A stretch of DNA of 64,000 nucleotides from Flavobacterium hydatis (GCF_000737695.1 NZ_JPRM01000021.1:42152-106151); one strand, 5' to 3'; shown: positions 1-10,206, counted from the stretch's first letter. The notes: generated by a model from the letters alone, not told the origin. Program-made: numbers and translations.

Positions 1-3000
1 TACGCCATCCGTTTTCGGGAGAAATTATGGCAGAAGGAATTACCGATGAGAACGGATTATTCAAAACCCAAGAAATCCCAGAAGGATATTATACTGTAAA
101 TGTTACAGCTGATAAACACGAAAATTATCAAAACAATTTTGTTGTAGATCCAGGTAAAGTAACTACCCAAAAAATATTTATTTCTTATCAGGCAGTTAGT
201 TACGAATGGACAGTAAAACCAACTGAAATTAAAGACGAATACAAAACCGATTTAACCGTTAAGTTCGAAACCAATGTTCCTAAACCAGTACTTATTATCG
301 AAGTTGATAATCCTGTACTAGATCTGGAACCTGGACAAAGCAGAATGAGTTATGCAACCGTAACAAATCACGGATTAATAGCCACACACAAAGTAGAAAT
401 TGCGATAGGAAATGTAGATGGATATACACTAACACCACTGATTAGCAAAATAGATATTTTAAACGCAAAATCATCTCTTATTGTACCTATCGTAATTACA
501 AGATCTGCTTCGATTTTACGTATGGCAGCAGGCGGAACATCATGTCAAACTGTTCTAATTGTAAAAGGAACTTATATATGCGAAACCGAAAAAGATGTAG
601 CAGCATTTAAGCCATACTATACTACAGTTTGTCATGGTTCTGGTACTCCATCATTACCAGCCTGTACAGGTCCTAATTGCGGAGGTCAATATCCGGGAGG
701 AACTGGTTGGGGTATTTTTGTTCCTTGGGCAGGTGTAGGAGATGTTATAACATCACTTCCTAATATCTGTGATCCTTGTTTCTTAAAAATAGTAAAAACA
801 ATCTGGACATGTACAAAATCTGTACGTAGTGTAACCAAGTGCGTTGCAGCAGTTGGTGCAGCGGCAGAAACAGGAGGACTAGCTATACCTGTAGCAGGAT
901 ATTATTGCTACAAAGCCATCGAAAGCGTTACAAAATGTGTTAAATCATTTATAGAAGCTTATGAAGCCTGTAATAAAGGTGCAGCTAGAATGGCAGGAAA
1001 CACTGTAATGGATCTAACCTATCATAATATGGTAGAATACGATAAATTCCTGAGCGCCTACATGAGCTCGATGAAAGAACTATTTAATGATATAAATCCA
1101 GAAGCTGAAGGATATAATGCCTTTGCCGATTATGTAATTCCGATAGTAGAGGCAAAATCTAAATTCTCTCAAAATGATATTACTAATCTAACGAGCCTAA
1201 CTGCTGGAAAAGGAATTACCGCAGAAAACGTTACCACATTTGTAACCCGATGGAACAATACTGTAGATGCATGGTCACAAGGAATATACGAACCAAACGG
1301 TACCTACCCTTCTATAGTTAATAAAAACAAACTTGATCAGAATGCTAAAGTTGTAATTGCATCAGATAAATATGCTAAACTTAAAGGATATGCTTCATCA
1401 GCAGAAATGATTGAAGGAACTTTAGACGATTTAGAAAAATATATCGAAGAACAAAAAAACAACAATAGTGTTTGTGCTACCGTTACCGTAAAATTCTCTC
1501 AAAAAATGACCATGACCAGAGAAGCATTTGAAGGTACATTAACAATGAATAATGGTAGTGATTCTAGCACATTAACAGGTATAAATTTAGACCTTATAAT
1601 TACTGATGACGCTGGAAATGATATGACACATTTATTCCAGATTAATAAAGACGCTTTCCTAAGCGGAACAGGAATTGTTGACCCACAAAGTAACAAATCC
1701 GGAACAGTACTATTTATTCCAACCAAAGAAGCAGCTCCTACAGTTGCTAAATCATACTCTTTTGGAGGAACATTATCTTATTTAGACCCAATTACGGGCG
1801 AGAAAGTAACCGTAAACTTATTTCCGGTTACACTAGAAGTGAACCCTAGCCCAGATTTAGTATTGCATTATTTTATGCAGCGTGATATTATTGGAGATGA
1901 TCCATTAACCGAAAAAGTAGAACCAATAGTTCCAGCAGAAATGGCATTATTAATTAAAAATGAAGGTTATGGTCAAGCCAAAAATGTTCAGGTAGAATCA
2001 ATGCAACCTGAAATTGTAGAGAACAAAAAAGGCCTATTAATTGATTTTGAAATTATAGCTAGTAACTTTAATAATGAACCAAAACAATTAGGTTTACTAA
2101 ATGTAGATTTTGGAAATATCGAGTCACAAAAAACAGCTATCGGACAATGGTGGTTTACTAGTACATTATTAGGTCATTTTATAGAATATGATTTAAAAGT
2201 AAAACATGTAAGCAACTTCGGAAATAAAAATCTAAGTCTAATAAAAGCATCTTATGTTCATGAACTCATTAAAAGCGTAAAAGCTTATGGAGCAGGACAA
2301 GATAACATTGGAGATTTCCTTGTAAATGATATTCCAGATGCAAATGATACTCCAGATGCTATTTATTATTCTAATGGCGGAAGTGACGAAGTGTATAAAG
2401 CAAGTAATGCAAGCGTTTCTAACCTTATTTCACCAACTCAGTTAACGACAACTTTAACTATGAACTCGTCTAAAACAGGATGGAATTATGGTAATTTACC
2501 TGATCCGGGTAGAGATAAATACAAACTTGTAAGAGTAGTAAGAAACAGTGATCGCCTAGAATTGCCTTTGCAAAACTTCTGGCAAACATTTGTTACTTTA
2601 AGAGATGGAGCTAACCCTAAATATGAAAACAATCTTCATTTTGTTGACAATTTATCAGGATTAGAAAAATACACCTTGTATTACACCCCAATAAACACCA
2701 ATGTTCCGAAAGTAGTTTCTTTTGGAAGCATTCCGTCAACGATTACCAAAGCGGTAGAATCTGTTCAGGTAAACTTTAATAAAGCTATAAACCCGAGCAC
2801 CTTTAAAGCCCAAAATATAACACTAATTCATCAAGGAAATAAAATTCCATTTAATGATAGTTTTATAGGTAAAGTAAACGATTCTACTTATGTATTAAAC
2901 GTTAAAACACTAACCATTGCTTCAGGTTATTATGAACTTACAGTACAATGTGCAGGAATAAAAGATCTGGAAGAAAATGAAGGAGTTGAAGGAAAATCTG

Positions 3001-4811
3001 TTTCATGGACACAAATAATTGGAGAATTAGGAATCATCCAGTTTAAAACAGATCAAACAGAAGCTCAAGCCGTAAATAGTGTCGAAATATCATTTAATAA
3101 AATAGTAAAACCAATCCAGTTTACTAAAGATAAATTGAAGTTAAACGGAAAACCATTGGATAATATCACGATAGTAACCGAGAACAATCAGAAATATACT
3201 ATCGTAGGATTAAACCAATACAATCTAGAAAAAGGAGATTACGAATTAACAGTTGATTTACCAACTATAAAAGCCGAAGACAACTCTCAGGGGTTAATAG
3301 CGCAATCTCATAAATGGAAAGTTGATTTAATTGTTCCCGAAGTAGATAGCTTTAAGCCACAATACCAAGGTGCGCTTAATAGCCAGAACGTTACCGATAT
3401 GCAGATAATTCTAAATAAAGCTTTGAAAAATAATTTTGAAGCTAGCTGGATTACACTGTTCAAAGGAAGCGTAGATCTAAATGCTAAATTAACCGTTACA
3501 AAACAGGATGATTTACATTATCTAATTTCAGGATTAGGAGAACATACACATACAGCTGGCGGATACAAATTAGTAATAGATCAATCTAACTTTATAGATG
3601 TATCTGGCAATTATGGAACTGGAACTACAAGTACTATGTGGACTGTTAAATTTGACAAACCAGCTTCACCAACCAATATGCGTATTACTCCAGACAGAGG
3701 AATTTCGTCGACAGACAATATTACTTCTGGCAACGATTTATCGATCGCTCTAAAAACTATAGAGAATAAACAAGCTATAGAACTTTATGTAATAACTCCA
3801 ACTAGCAAAGTATTAGTAGATAAAAAATACTTAGAAACAGCAGGAGATTTAAGTTTTGCTATTACTGGATATATCGGAAAAAATACTTTTGAAGCCATTG
3901 CTTATGATGAATATGGAAATGCAAGCGACCCAGTAAGCATCGAAACATACATAGATGTTGTGGACCTTAGCAGTACAATTAATCCAATAAAAAATAACAG
4001 TACAGATTGCTCGGAAATAGAATATCTTCAAGTACTCTTTACAGATGAAATTAAAGCGTCTCTGTTTACAAAAGATGCCTTGATAATTAAATCTGGAGGA
4101 ATAACCATTCCTAACGAAAAAGTAGCAATCGCTAAAATATCTGATACTGAATTTAAGATTGAAAATATCGATAACCTCAATGAAGACGGAGATATTACAT
4201 TTGGAGTCGATTTATCGAAACTACATAAAAAAACGAGTGATTTACAAGGAAAAGGAGTTGTTTATGAGAACATCGGAATCTTAAAAACAATTCTGGCCAC
4301 TATAACAGGAGATTTACTTATTACCGAAACCAATGCGACTACTATTTATACAGCTACACCAAATATGCAAAGTTATAATTGGAATGTTACTGGAGGCGAA
4401 ATTGTAAGTCAGGCAAATAATACGGTTACCATAAAATGGACTCAAAAGGGAACACAAACTCTTTCTCTAAATTATGTAACATCAGGTTTATGTAGCAAAA
4501 CAACATCTTCAGAAATAAAAGTAGATGCTACTCTGGGTATCGATGATCACACAAATCCGAATAAAAAAGGATTAATAATTGCTCCTGTTCCTAATAATGG
4601 TACATTCACGTTATCTTTAATTGGTGAACAAGGAACATTTAAACTTACGATATATGATGTAGGAGGAAGAATTGTTTATGAACAGGATAAAATAAATGTA
4701 AACGATAACTTTAAAAAAGAAATCCACACACATTTAAAAGCTTCTGGAGTATATTACTTAGTATTACGAAATTCAGAAACAAGTTATAAATCTAGTTTTT
4801 TAATTAAATAA
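1..4811 (+). CDS. Large T9SS-secreted adhesin-like protein, 5'-truncated by the window edge
   Basis: The reading frame is open back to base 3 without a start, and the first visible residues already form the end of a carboxypeptidase-regulatory-like fold (pattern GITDENGLF...EGYYTV), so the true N-terminus lies outside the window. About 1,600 residues are visible. After the first domain comes a Cys-rich, partly hydrophobic segment (residues about 205-330, counting from the ATG at 27). From about residue 890 there are repeated SbsA/Ig-like modules recognisable by 'VxVxFNKxI' strands, then a PKD-like module. The last 80 residues are a type A T9SS sorting domain (APVPNNGTF, IYDVGGRIVYE, GVYYLVL, terminal FLIK). 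The family is exported by the Gld/Por machine and attached or released at the cell surface; gldKLMN lie about 11 kb downstream. Ligand unknown. The secretion route is well supported, the adhesin role is inference. Confidence 0.85.
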   Translation, partial: RHPFSGEIMAEGITDENGLFKTQEIPEGYYTVNVTADKHENYQNNFVVDPGKVTTQKIFISYQAVSYEWTVKPTEIKDEYKTDLTVKFETNVPKPVLIIEVDNPVLDLEPGQSRMSYATVTNHGLIATHKVEIAIGNVDGYTLTPLISKIDILNAKSSLIVPIVITRSASILRMAAGGTSCQTVLIVKGTYICETEKDVAAFKPYYTTVCHGSGTPSLPACTGPNCGGQYPGGTGWGIFVPWAGVGDVITSLPNICDPCFLKIVKTIWTCTKSVRSVTKCVAAVGAAAETGGLAIPVAGYYCYKAIESVTKCVKSFIEAYEACNKGAARMAGNTVMDLTYHNMVEYDKFLSAYMSSMKELFNDINPEAEGYNAFADYVIPIVEAKSKFSQNDITNLTSLTAGKGITAENVTTFVTRWNNTVDAWSQGIYEPNGTYPSIVNKNKLDQNAKVVIASDKYAKLKGYASSAEMIEGTLDDLEKYIEEQKNNNSVCATVTVKFSQKMTMTREAFEGTLTMNNGSDSSTLTGINLDLIITDDAGNDMTHLFQINKDAFLSGTGIVDPQSNKSGTVLFIPTKEAAPTVAKSYSFGGTLSYLDPITGEKVTVNLFPVTLEVNPSPDLVLHYFMQRDIIGDDPLTEKVEPIVPAEMALLIKNEGYGQAKNVQVESMQPEIVENKKGLLIDFEIIASNFNNEPKQLGLLNVDFGNIESQKTAIGQWWFTSTLLGHFIEYDLKVKHVSNFGNKNLSLIKASYVHELIKSVKAYGAGQDNIGDFLVNDIPDANDTPDAIYYSNGGSDEVYKASNASVSNLISPTQLTTTLTMNSSKTGWNYGNLPDPGRDKYKLVRVVRNSDRLELPLQNFWQTFVTLRDGANPKYENNLHFVDNLSGLEKYTLYYTPINTNVPKVVSFGSIPSTITKAVESVQVNFNKAINPSTFKAQNITLIHQGNKIPFNDSFIGKVNDSTYVLNVKTLTIASGYYELTVQCAGIKDLEENEGVEGKSVSWTQIIGELGIIQFKTDQTEAQAVNSVEISFNKIVKPIQFTKDKLKLNGKPLDNITIVTENNQKYTIVGLNQYNLEKGDYELTVDLPTIKAEDNSQGLIAQSHKWKVDLIVPEVDSFKPQYQGALNSQNVTDMQIILNKALKNNFEASWITLFKGSVDLNAKLTVTKQDDLHYLISGLGEHTHTAGGYKLVIDQSNFIDVSGNYGTGTTSTMWTVKFDKPASPTNMRITPDRGISSTDNITSGNDLSIALKTIENKQAIELYVITPTSKVLVDKKYLETAGDLSFAITGYIGKNTFEAIAYDEYGNASDPVSIETYIDVVDLSSTINPIKNNSTDCSEIEYLQVLFTDEIKASLFTKDALIIKSGGITIPNEKVAIAKISDTEFKIENIDNLNEDGDITFGVDLSKLHKKTSDLQGKGVVYENIGILKTILATITGDLLITETNATTIYTATPNMQSYNWNVTGGEIVSQANNTVTIKWTQKGTQTLSLNYVTSGLCSKTTSSEIKVDATLGIDDHTNPNKKGLIIAPVPNNGTFTLSLIGEQGTFKLTIYDVGGRIVYEQDKINVNDNFKKEIHTHLKASGVYYLVLRNSETSYKSSFLIK

Positions 4812-4812
4812 T

Positions 4813-4850
4813 AAAAACGGGATGCTCTAATAAAGCATCCCGTTTTTTTA
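4813..4850 (+). terminator. Rho-independent terminator of the adhesin-like gene
   Basis: A perfect stem (ACGGGATGCT / AGCATCCCGT with A/T extensions) and 7-nt loop is followed by a T-run, 1 nt after the stop codon. Confidence 0.9.
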
Positions 4851-4947
4851 TCCAGCTACAGCAAAAACAAACCAAATATCAATTAAAAACTTAAGAAACA
4901 GATATTTGAAACAAAAAAACTAATGTAATTAGTATTTAATATTTTAT

Positions 4948-4955
4948 TAAATTTG
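4948..4955 (+). promoter_or_regulatory. -7 promoter box TAAATTTG
   Basis: Exact match to the Bacteroidota -7 consensus TAnnTTTG, 26 nt before the DUF1761 start. No clear TTG -33 box at the usual 17-23 nt spacing, so support is partial. Confidence 0.45.
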
Positions 4956-4981
4956 AATAACTAACCTTAAACCCTAATCTT

Positions 4982-5470
4982 ATGGAAATGAATTTCTTAG
5001 CCTTTTTTGCTTCGGCACTTACAACTCTTGTTACAGGTTTTATCTGGTATAATCCTAAAGTATTTGGAACCATCTGGATGAGAGAAGCTGGAGTAACTCA
5101 AGAAGACCTCCAGAAAGGAAGTATGCTTAAAATATTCGTATTAACTTACATCTTTTCATTAATGATGACTATAATTGTTTCAGCATTAACGATACATCAA
5201 TCAGGCGCAGTAGGAATGGTAGGAGGACCACCATTGGTAGCAAGTGCAAAACCATCTTTTGCTGCTTTCATGGCCGATTATGGAACCGCTTTTCGCACTT
5301 TTAAACATGGAGCACTTCATGGTTTCATGACAGGCTTATTTTTTGCTTTCCCAATGTTAGCAATCAATGGTTTATTCGAAAGAAAATCTTGGAAATATAT
5401 TTTTGTACATGCCGGATATTGGATTCTTACCCTAACTATTATGGGAGGAATTATTTGCGCTTGGGCATAA
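4982..5470 (+). CDS. DUF1761 family membrane protein
   Basis: A 162-residue integral membrane protein with about four hydrophobic segments (residues about 4-24, 50-70, 108-128, 137-160). The N-terminal pattern FLAFFASALTTLVTGFIWYN resembles DUF1761, a family of small bacterial membrane proteins without established function. It stands alone, with its own -7 box upstream and a hairpin terminator downstream, so it is probably monocistronic. Acts in the inner membrane; no substrate can be read from the sequence. Confidence 0.8.
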   Translation: MEMNFLAFFASALTTLVTGFIWYNPKVFGTIWMREAGVTQEDLQKGSMLKIFVLTYIFSLMMTIIVSALTIHQSGAVGMVGGPPLVASAKPSFAAFMADYGTAFRTFKHGALHGFMTGLFFAFPMLAINGLFERKSWKYIFVHAGYWILTLTIMGGIICAWA

Positions 5471-5483
5471 AAATTAAAACATA

Positions 5484-5526
5484 AAATCCGTTTGAAATTA
5501 AAAAATCAGACGGATTTCTTTTTTAG
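5484..5526 (+). terminator. Terminator after the DUF1761 gene
   Basis: Stem AAATCCGT.TG / CA.ACGGATTT with one G-T pair, followed by TTCTTTTTT. Confidence 0.8.
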
Positions 5527-5578
5527 AAAATTTACAAGTAAAACGAACCGTAAATTATATTATTCTGTTATTATTAAG

Positions 5579-5586
5579 TAAATTTG
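5579..5586 (+). promoter_or_regulatory. -7 promoter box TAAATTTG upstream of the acetyltransferase
   Basis: Exact TAnnTTTG match 20 nt before the TTG start. The flanking TAAATTTGAA repeats the box before the DUF1761 gene. The -33 region is not recognisable. Confidence 0.45.
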
Positions 5587-5606
5587 AACAATATAGTACT
5601 CTTACC

Positions 5607-6752
5607 TTGAATGCATCTTATTCTTTCCAGATTTATACTAATACTACCTCACTTCCTGAAACATGGAATGACTTAGCAACGCATAATATTTTCTTATCCA
5701 GAGAGTATCTTGAAGTATTAGAAAAATCGGCACCAACCAATATGTTGTGCCATTATATAGGACTCTTTAAAGACTCCGAATTAGTTGGTATTGTTCTTAC
5801 TCAGTTCTTAGATTCTAATAAGCTAGAATCATTTGGAGAACGAGATAAATGTGTAAAAACTTCAGTTCGTAATTTTGCTTTCAAGAAATTTGCTTCGCAC
5901 GTTTTATTTGTTGGAAACAATATGCTTACGGGTCAAAACGCATTTTCATTTTCTGAAAAAATAAGTCAGCAAAAAGGAATTAAATTATTGCATAAAGGAG
6001 TAAATGCACTAAAAAAAGATTTTAAAGCAAAAGGGCAAAAAATCCATATCACGACTATCAAAGATTTTTCGGCAACCGAAATTGATATGCTTTCTGCCGA
6101 ATTTAAAAAAGGCTACACGTTCTCTATCCAACCAAATATGGTTTTTAAAATCAATGAAGATTGGAAAACCGAAGAGGATTATATTAATGCATTATCCAAA
6201 AAATACCGCGATCAATACAAACGTACTCGCAAAAAAGCTCTGGGAATAGACAAAAGAAAAATGGATCTAGATGATATCATCACTTTTGAAGATTCTATTT
6301 ATGACCTATATTATCATGTAGCCAAGAATGCTCCTTTTAATACCTTTTTCTTAGCCAAGAATCACTTTAGAGTTTTTAAAGAAACACTAAAGGAGAAATT
6401 CCTTTTTTATGGTTATTTTATTGATGGAAAACTTATTGGTTTCAATACTTTAATCATGAATGGAACAGCAATGGATACTTATTTTTTAGGTTATGACGAA
6501 AGTATTCAACGCGAAAAAATGTTGTATTTAAACATGCTTTACGACATGATTGCACTTTCTATAAACAGAAATTTTAAAGAAGTTATTTTTGCCAGAACGG
6601 CTCTGGAAATAAAAAGTTCTGTGGGGGCAAAACCAGTAAAATTATATGGACTTATCACGCACAGCAATAAACTGATTAACCATAATATTGCCAAATTATT
6701 TAATTATCTGGAACCTAAAACAGATTGGCAAGAACGAAATCCGTTTAAATAA
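5607..6752 (+). CDS. GNAT/FemAB-like N-acyltransferase domain protein
   Basis: 381 residues. The C-terminal half (about 200-350) has the GNAT/FemX-type layout seen in peptidoglycan- and lipid-modifying acyltransferases: KKYRDQYKRTRKKA helix, a LFYGYFIDGKLIGFNTLIMNG strand pair, then DTYFLGYDESIQREKMLY. The exact substrate cannot be told. The start is a TTG at 5607: no in-frame ATG occurs before residue 47, and starting there would remove the conserved-looking N-terminal strand (SYSFQIYTNTTSLPETWNDL). No signal peptide, so cytoplasmic. Monocistronic between a terminator and a convergent gene. Confidence 0.75.
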   Translation: MNASYSFQIYTNTTSLPETWNDLATHNIFLSREYLEVLEKSAPTNMLCHYIGLFKDSELVGIVLTQFLDSNKLESFGERDKCVKTSVRNFAFKKFASHVLFVGNNMLTGQNAFSFSEKISQQKGIKLLHKGVNALKKDFKAKGQKIHITTIKDFSATEIDMLSAEFKKGYTFSIQPNMVFKINEDWKTEEDYINALSKKYRDQYKRTRKKALGIDKRKMDLDDIITFEDSIYDLYYHVAKNAPFNTFFLAKNHFRVFKETLKEKFLFYGYFIDGKLIGFNTLIMNGTAMDTYFLGYDESIQREKMLYLNMLYDMIALSINRNFKEVIFARTALEIKSSVGAKPVKLYGLITHSNKLINHNIAKLFNYLEPKTDWQERNPFK

Positions 6753-6791
6753 TTAAATCCATTATTATACCAAATCAGATAGGTTTTCTTT

Positions 6792-8183
6792 TTATAAATC
6801 ATCAAATAAAATTCCTCTTCTGTTCATCCAGCCTCCGGTATGATTCCTTTTTTTATATCTTAAATAGTTATAACTAAAAAAATCAATATTAGAAAAACGC
6901 ATCGTATTTACCTTAAAATCTTTATCATAAAAATCCATTTGATTGTTTTTGTTTAAAATTACAAAACCATTTAATGAATAAATCTTATCGTATTTTATTG
7001 GCACTATTTCCTTCAAAGTGATCGTATCGTTTTTTTGTTTAAAGGTGTAAAGTCCTTCCTTTTTATTTTTTATTAATATCAGTCGATCATCAAAACCACC
7101 ATTCACAGAATATTCCATAGTCTTTCCTCGGCTTATAAAAAGCAGTGAATCAAATTTTATTTTAGAGTCGATAAAAATATTTTTAGGCATCGATGTATAA
7201 CCATAAGTCATTTCTGCATTAACGATTTTCCTAATTCTGTTCCGTTTTATACTCAATGTATATCTTGTAACAGTTCCACAGCCTAAAGCTCCATTGCTGT
7301 AAAATGCAGGAGTAAAAACACGAGTGTCAATTTTTTTAATTTTGTTTTCTGTCAATATCTCAATATTCCCAGATCCTTGATAAATGTCACGGTAGGCAAA
7401 AGTGCTGTCTAATACAAAATCAGAATTGTAGAATTTCACAGTCTTATCATCGATCGTAATAAGATGTTTGTTATTGTAATATTTTAACGGCAAGTCATCC
7501 AAGATCTTTTGATTACCCTTAAAAACCGTATAACTGCTGTCTTTTTTTATTTTAAGAGTATATTTTCCAATTTCAAAATATCCTGTTTCCATATTAACAG
7601 CATTTTTATCCTTTATGGAAATCTTAAGACCATAAGTGTTATAATCACTTTGCAAATCCAGAAAACTTGTTTTTATCTCATTATCTTTTTTATAAATCAA
7701 ACCTAGACGTGAAGACCAATAAATAATTTTATTATTAGCCATGACCATCTTATGTATTTCATCTTCTTTTTCACTTTCTAATTCCCAAACCTCTTTCTTT
7801 CTTATTACTTTACAAACCAAAACGCTATCATTCTTCAAGAAATAAAAATGTTTTAAATGAGGCTGATCCACAAAGTAAACTTTACCTCTAAACTCTTTTA
7901 ATAAATCAAAATCACTATTCAAATCAGAGAGTTTTATCGCATCCATACTGCCATAATATTTTTTGTCTATAAAATCTACTTTTTCTGTAGCATAAACATC
8001 AAATATATTACCATGAAAAAAATTGCCGCGACTTTCAGTAAACCCTTTTTTCTCAATTTTATAAAAATAAAGCGTGTTGCTATTAACCTGACAATAATCG
8101 TAGTTAGTAATGTCTGTAACTTTGTTTTGCGCATTCGCGATTGTCACAAAAACAAATAGAATTAAGAGAAGTTTATTTTTCAT
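6792..8183 (-). CDS. Secreted protein of unknown function (463 aa)
   Basis: Not recognised. It has a clear Sec signal peptide (MKNKLLLILFVFVTIANAQ) with cleavage after AQ, giving a periplasmic or surface protein rich in Lys, Tyr and Asn. Short 'KIYSLNGFVILNKNNQMDFY'-like strand motifs recur along the chain and loosely resemble WG/beta-propeller repeats, but no repeat unit is regular enough to name. It follows the 301-aa secreted gene by 18 nt on the same strand, so the two probably form one transcript. Confidence 0.7.
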   Translation of the reverse strand: MKNKLLLILFVFVTIANAQNKVTDITNYDYCQVNSNTLYFYKIEKKGFTESRGNFFHGNIFDVYATEKVDFIDKKYYGSMDAIKLSDLNSDFDLLKEFRGKVYFVDQPHLKHFYFLKNDSVLVCKVIRKKEVWELESEKEDEIHKMVMANNKIIYWSSRLGLIYKKDNEIKTSFLDLQSDYNTYGLKISIKDKNAVNMETGYFEIGKYTLKIKKDSSYTVFKGNQKILDDLPLKYYNNKHLITIDDKTVKFYNSDFVLDSTFAYRDIYQGSGNIEILTENKIKKIDTRVFTPAFYSNGALGCGTVTRYTLSIKRNRIRKIVNAEMTYGYTSMPKNIFIDSKIKFDSLLFISRGKTMEYSVNGGFDDRLILIKNKKEGLYTFKQKNDTITLKEIVPIKYDKIYSLNGFVILNKNNQMDFYDKDFKVNTMRFSNIDFFSYNYLRYKKRNHTGGWMNRRGILFDDL

Positions 8184-8201
8184 TAAGCGTAATATTGTCG
8201 G

Positions 8202-9107
8202 CTAATCTTCTTGTTCAGCATTTTGAATTAAAGTTTGCATAATGTCTATTCTTTCCTTAAGTGTTATTTCATTAGATAATTTGTCTTTTAATTTTCCCAT
8301 TGCACTATCATCCATAAAGCCAGTATTTGTAGCCCTTTCGTATGCCTCATTAAAATCATAGGAACTAAAATACTCTTCTTCATTTTTGCTTAGTATCTCC
8401 TTCATTTTATTAATATAAAATTGTTTTACTTCTTCGGGAAATTTTTCCGAAATCAATTCGTAATAGCTTTCATTTCCTCCCAAAAAATTATCTTTCGCCA
8501 AGATTAATTGTTTCTCGTTTAAGACTAAAGTATCCGATTTTAAAACTTTTACTTGTCTGTAATAATTTATAAAGTCATACTTAGGCAAATCATTACATTT
8601 CAAATAATAGTCAATACTTTTTTCATAACGTTCTTCTGGCGATTTTGAATTTTCAATTTCTTTTACCTTTTTTATTTTCTCAATTATATTTTTCCAGTCA
8701 AAATCACTTTTCGAAAGATGCACCAATAGCGTCAGTTTCTTTTTTTCTTTTTTAAAAAACAGTATACCATAATATTTTCTATTAGAATCAACGCCTTCCA
8801 CAATGCCCATACAAGTTTCGCCATTCATCATACTGCTTTCGTAATAATCATTTTCACTTTGAGGGCAAAAAATTTCTTTATCTATAAATTTAATATTAGA
8901 GTCATTTTTTATGATTTCCTCATAATTATTTACCTTAATATATCCCACTTTATAATGATCATTAATATACCTATTTCCGTATTCAAAATCTGAATATTCA
9001 ACAAAAAGGATTAAATCGCTATTCATTGTCAAATTTCTCAAATCAACACTTTGAGAATGTATTACACTATGAATCAGAATAAAAATTGTGAAAAATATTT
9101 TTTTCAT
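8202..9107 (-). CDS. Secreted protein of unknown function (301 aa)
   Basis: Not recognised. A signal peptide (MKKIFFTIFILIHSVIHSQ) is followed by a mixed alpha/beta domain (about 20-140, containing FCPQSENDYYESSMMNGETC and a GILFFKKEKKKLTLLVHLSK strand pair). A strongly charged helical C-terminal half follows, ending QNAEQED. First gene of a two-gene unit with the 463-aa secreted protein. No promoter box matching TAnnTTTG is evident immediately upstream. Confidence 0.7.
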   Translation of the reverse strand: MKKIFFTIFILIHSVIHSQSVDLRNLTMNSDLILFVEYSDFEYGNRYINDHYKVGYIKVNNYEEIIKNDSNIKFIDKEIFCPQSENDYYESSMMNGETCMGIVEGVDSNRKYYGILFFKKEKKKLTLLVHLSKSDFDWKNIIEKIKKVKEIENSKSPEERYEKSIDYYLKCNDLPKYDFINYYRQVKVLKSDTLVLNEKQLILAKDNFLGGNESYYELISEKFPEEVKQFYINKMKEILSKNEEEYFSSYDFNEAYERATNTGFMDDSAMGKLKDKLSNEITLKERIDIMQTLIQNAEQED

Positions 9108-9275
9108 TATTAATAAATATATGACGGGGTTATTATAAAAACTAAAATACTTTTTTACGTTTAAAAACTTACTTTTTTAGTTAAGATTCCCCCCCTCTTT
9201 ACTAACTCTTGTATAAATTTTAACCCTAAACTGATTTTTGTCTTTATTCTTTTTTTTCAAATTAAAACTTCACTT

Positions 9276-10169
9276 TTAAGGCACCGCGATTTTCATTTGC
9301 TTATGCAAAATATGAATATCCAGTTTAGTCTGAGCGCCACAATATTCTCCATCTATCTGAAAACTAACAGGATGATTTGTTTTAATCACAGCTTGATCTG
9401 TCGAAATAATAACAATATCATCTGAATCGATAGGCATATTACCTGTAATTATTTTTCCAAGAATTATTAAATCTAGATTTTTTAAAACCACCAATTCAAA
9501 TTTACCATCATTAATTGCTCCATTCGGATTAATCACTACACCCGTTCCATATTTTTGAGAATTGGCAATTACAACCATTCTCGCTTCATGTTTAACCGTT
9601 TGATTATTGGCTGTAATAGAAACCACAAAAGGATCTCCAGATTCCTTGATAGTTGTATAAGCCTGAGATGCATAACCCCAAAAGCCTCTTATATTACTTT
9701 CTTCATAATTCTTGATTAAGTCGGCGTTAAGTCCTATATCACTTAAGTGAATGCTTTTTTTTCCATTTATAGAAATCATATCCATCTCGATATAATTATT
9801 ATGAAAAGCGATACTTAAATTCTCTTCGAGCGTTTTAGGTAAATTTAAATCTACCGATAATCCGTTGGCTGAACCTGCTGGTAAAATCCCAACAATAACA
9901 TCATATTCCTCCATTGCTTCAGCAACCATTTTTACAGTTCCATCACCACCAGCAACAACAATTCTAATGGGTAAATGTTCGTTATACAGCGCTTTTATTT
10001 GGCTGATATCATTCTGTCCAGTAGTTTCATAAACTTTCAAATTAATATGACACGTAACCGCATAGGATTTTACTGTCTCAATAAGCTCAGATTTATCCAG
10101 ATCGCCCGAAATAGGGTTTACAACAAATAAGATATTCCTTTTCAAAATTTTATCTTTATATTTATTCAA
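9276..10169 (-). CDS. Diacylglycerol-kinase-family lipid kinase (YegS/BmrU type)
   Basis: About 297 residues, usual for soluble YegS/BmrU/Rv2252 lipid kinases, which phosphorylate diacylglycerol or related lipids with ATP. Visible motifs: FVVNPISGD near the N-terminus, the nucleotide-binding VVAGGDGTV (GGDGT at 74-78), then GILPAGSANGLSVDL, and the C-terminal beta-sandwich with ANSQKYGTGVVINPNG and SFQIDGEYC. The start is uncertain: TTG at 10169 overlaps a -7 box (10167-10174), and a second TTG at 10145 would give the more typical N-terminus MKRNILFVVNP. Divergent from an APP1-type phosphatase only 37 nt away, a natural kinase/phosphatase pairing on phosphatidate. Confidence 0.85.
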   Translation of the reverse strand: MNKYKDKILKRNILFVVNPISGDLDKSELIETVKSYAVTCHINLKVYETTGQNDISQIKALYNEHLPIRIVVAGGDGTVKMVAEAMEEYDVIVGILPAGSANGLSVDLNLPKTLEENLSIAFHNNYIEMDMISINGKKSIHLSDIGLNADLIKNYEESNIRGFWGYASQAYTTIKESGDPFVVSITANNQTVKHEARMVVIANSQKYGTGVVINPNGAINDGKFELVVLKNLDLIILGKIITGNMPIDSDDIVIISTDQAVIKTNHPVSFQIDGEYCGAQTKLDIHILHKQMKIAVP

Positions 10170-10198
10170 AAGTAATTACACAAGTTATCCCAAAAGTA
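10167..10198 (-). promoter_or_regulatory. Two minus-strand -7 boxes (TACTTTTG) for the lipid kinase
   Basis: CAAAAGTA occurs at 10167-10174 and at 10191-10198; read on the minus strand both are TACTTTTG. The TTG inside the distal copy lies 16 nt from the proximal box and could serve as its -33 element. Confidence 0.5.
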
Positions 10199-10206
10199 AG
10201 CAATTA

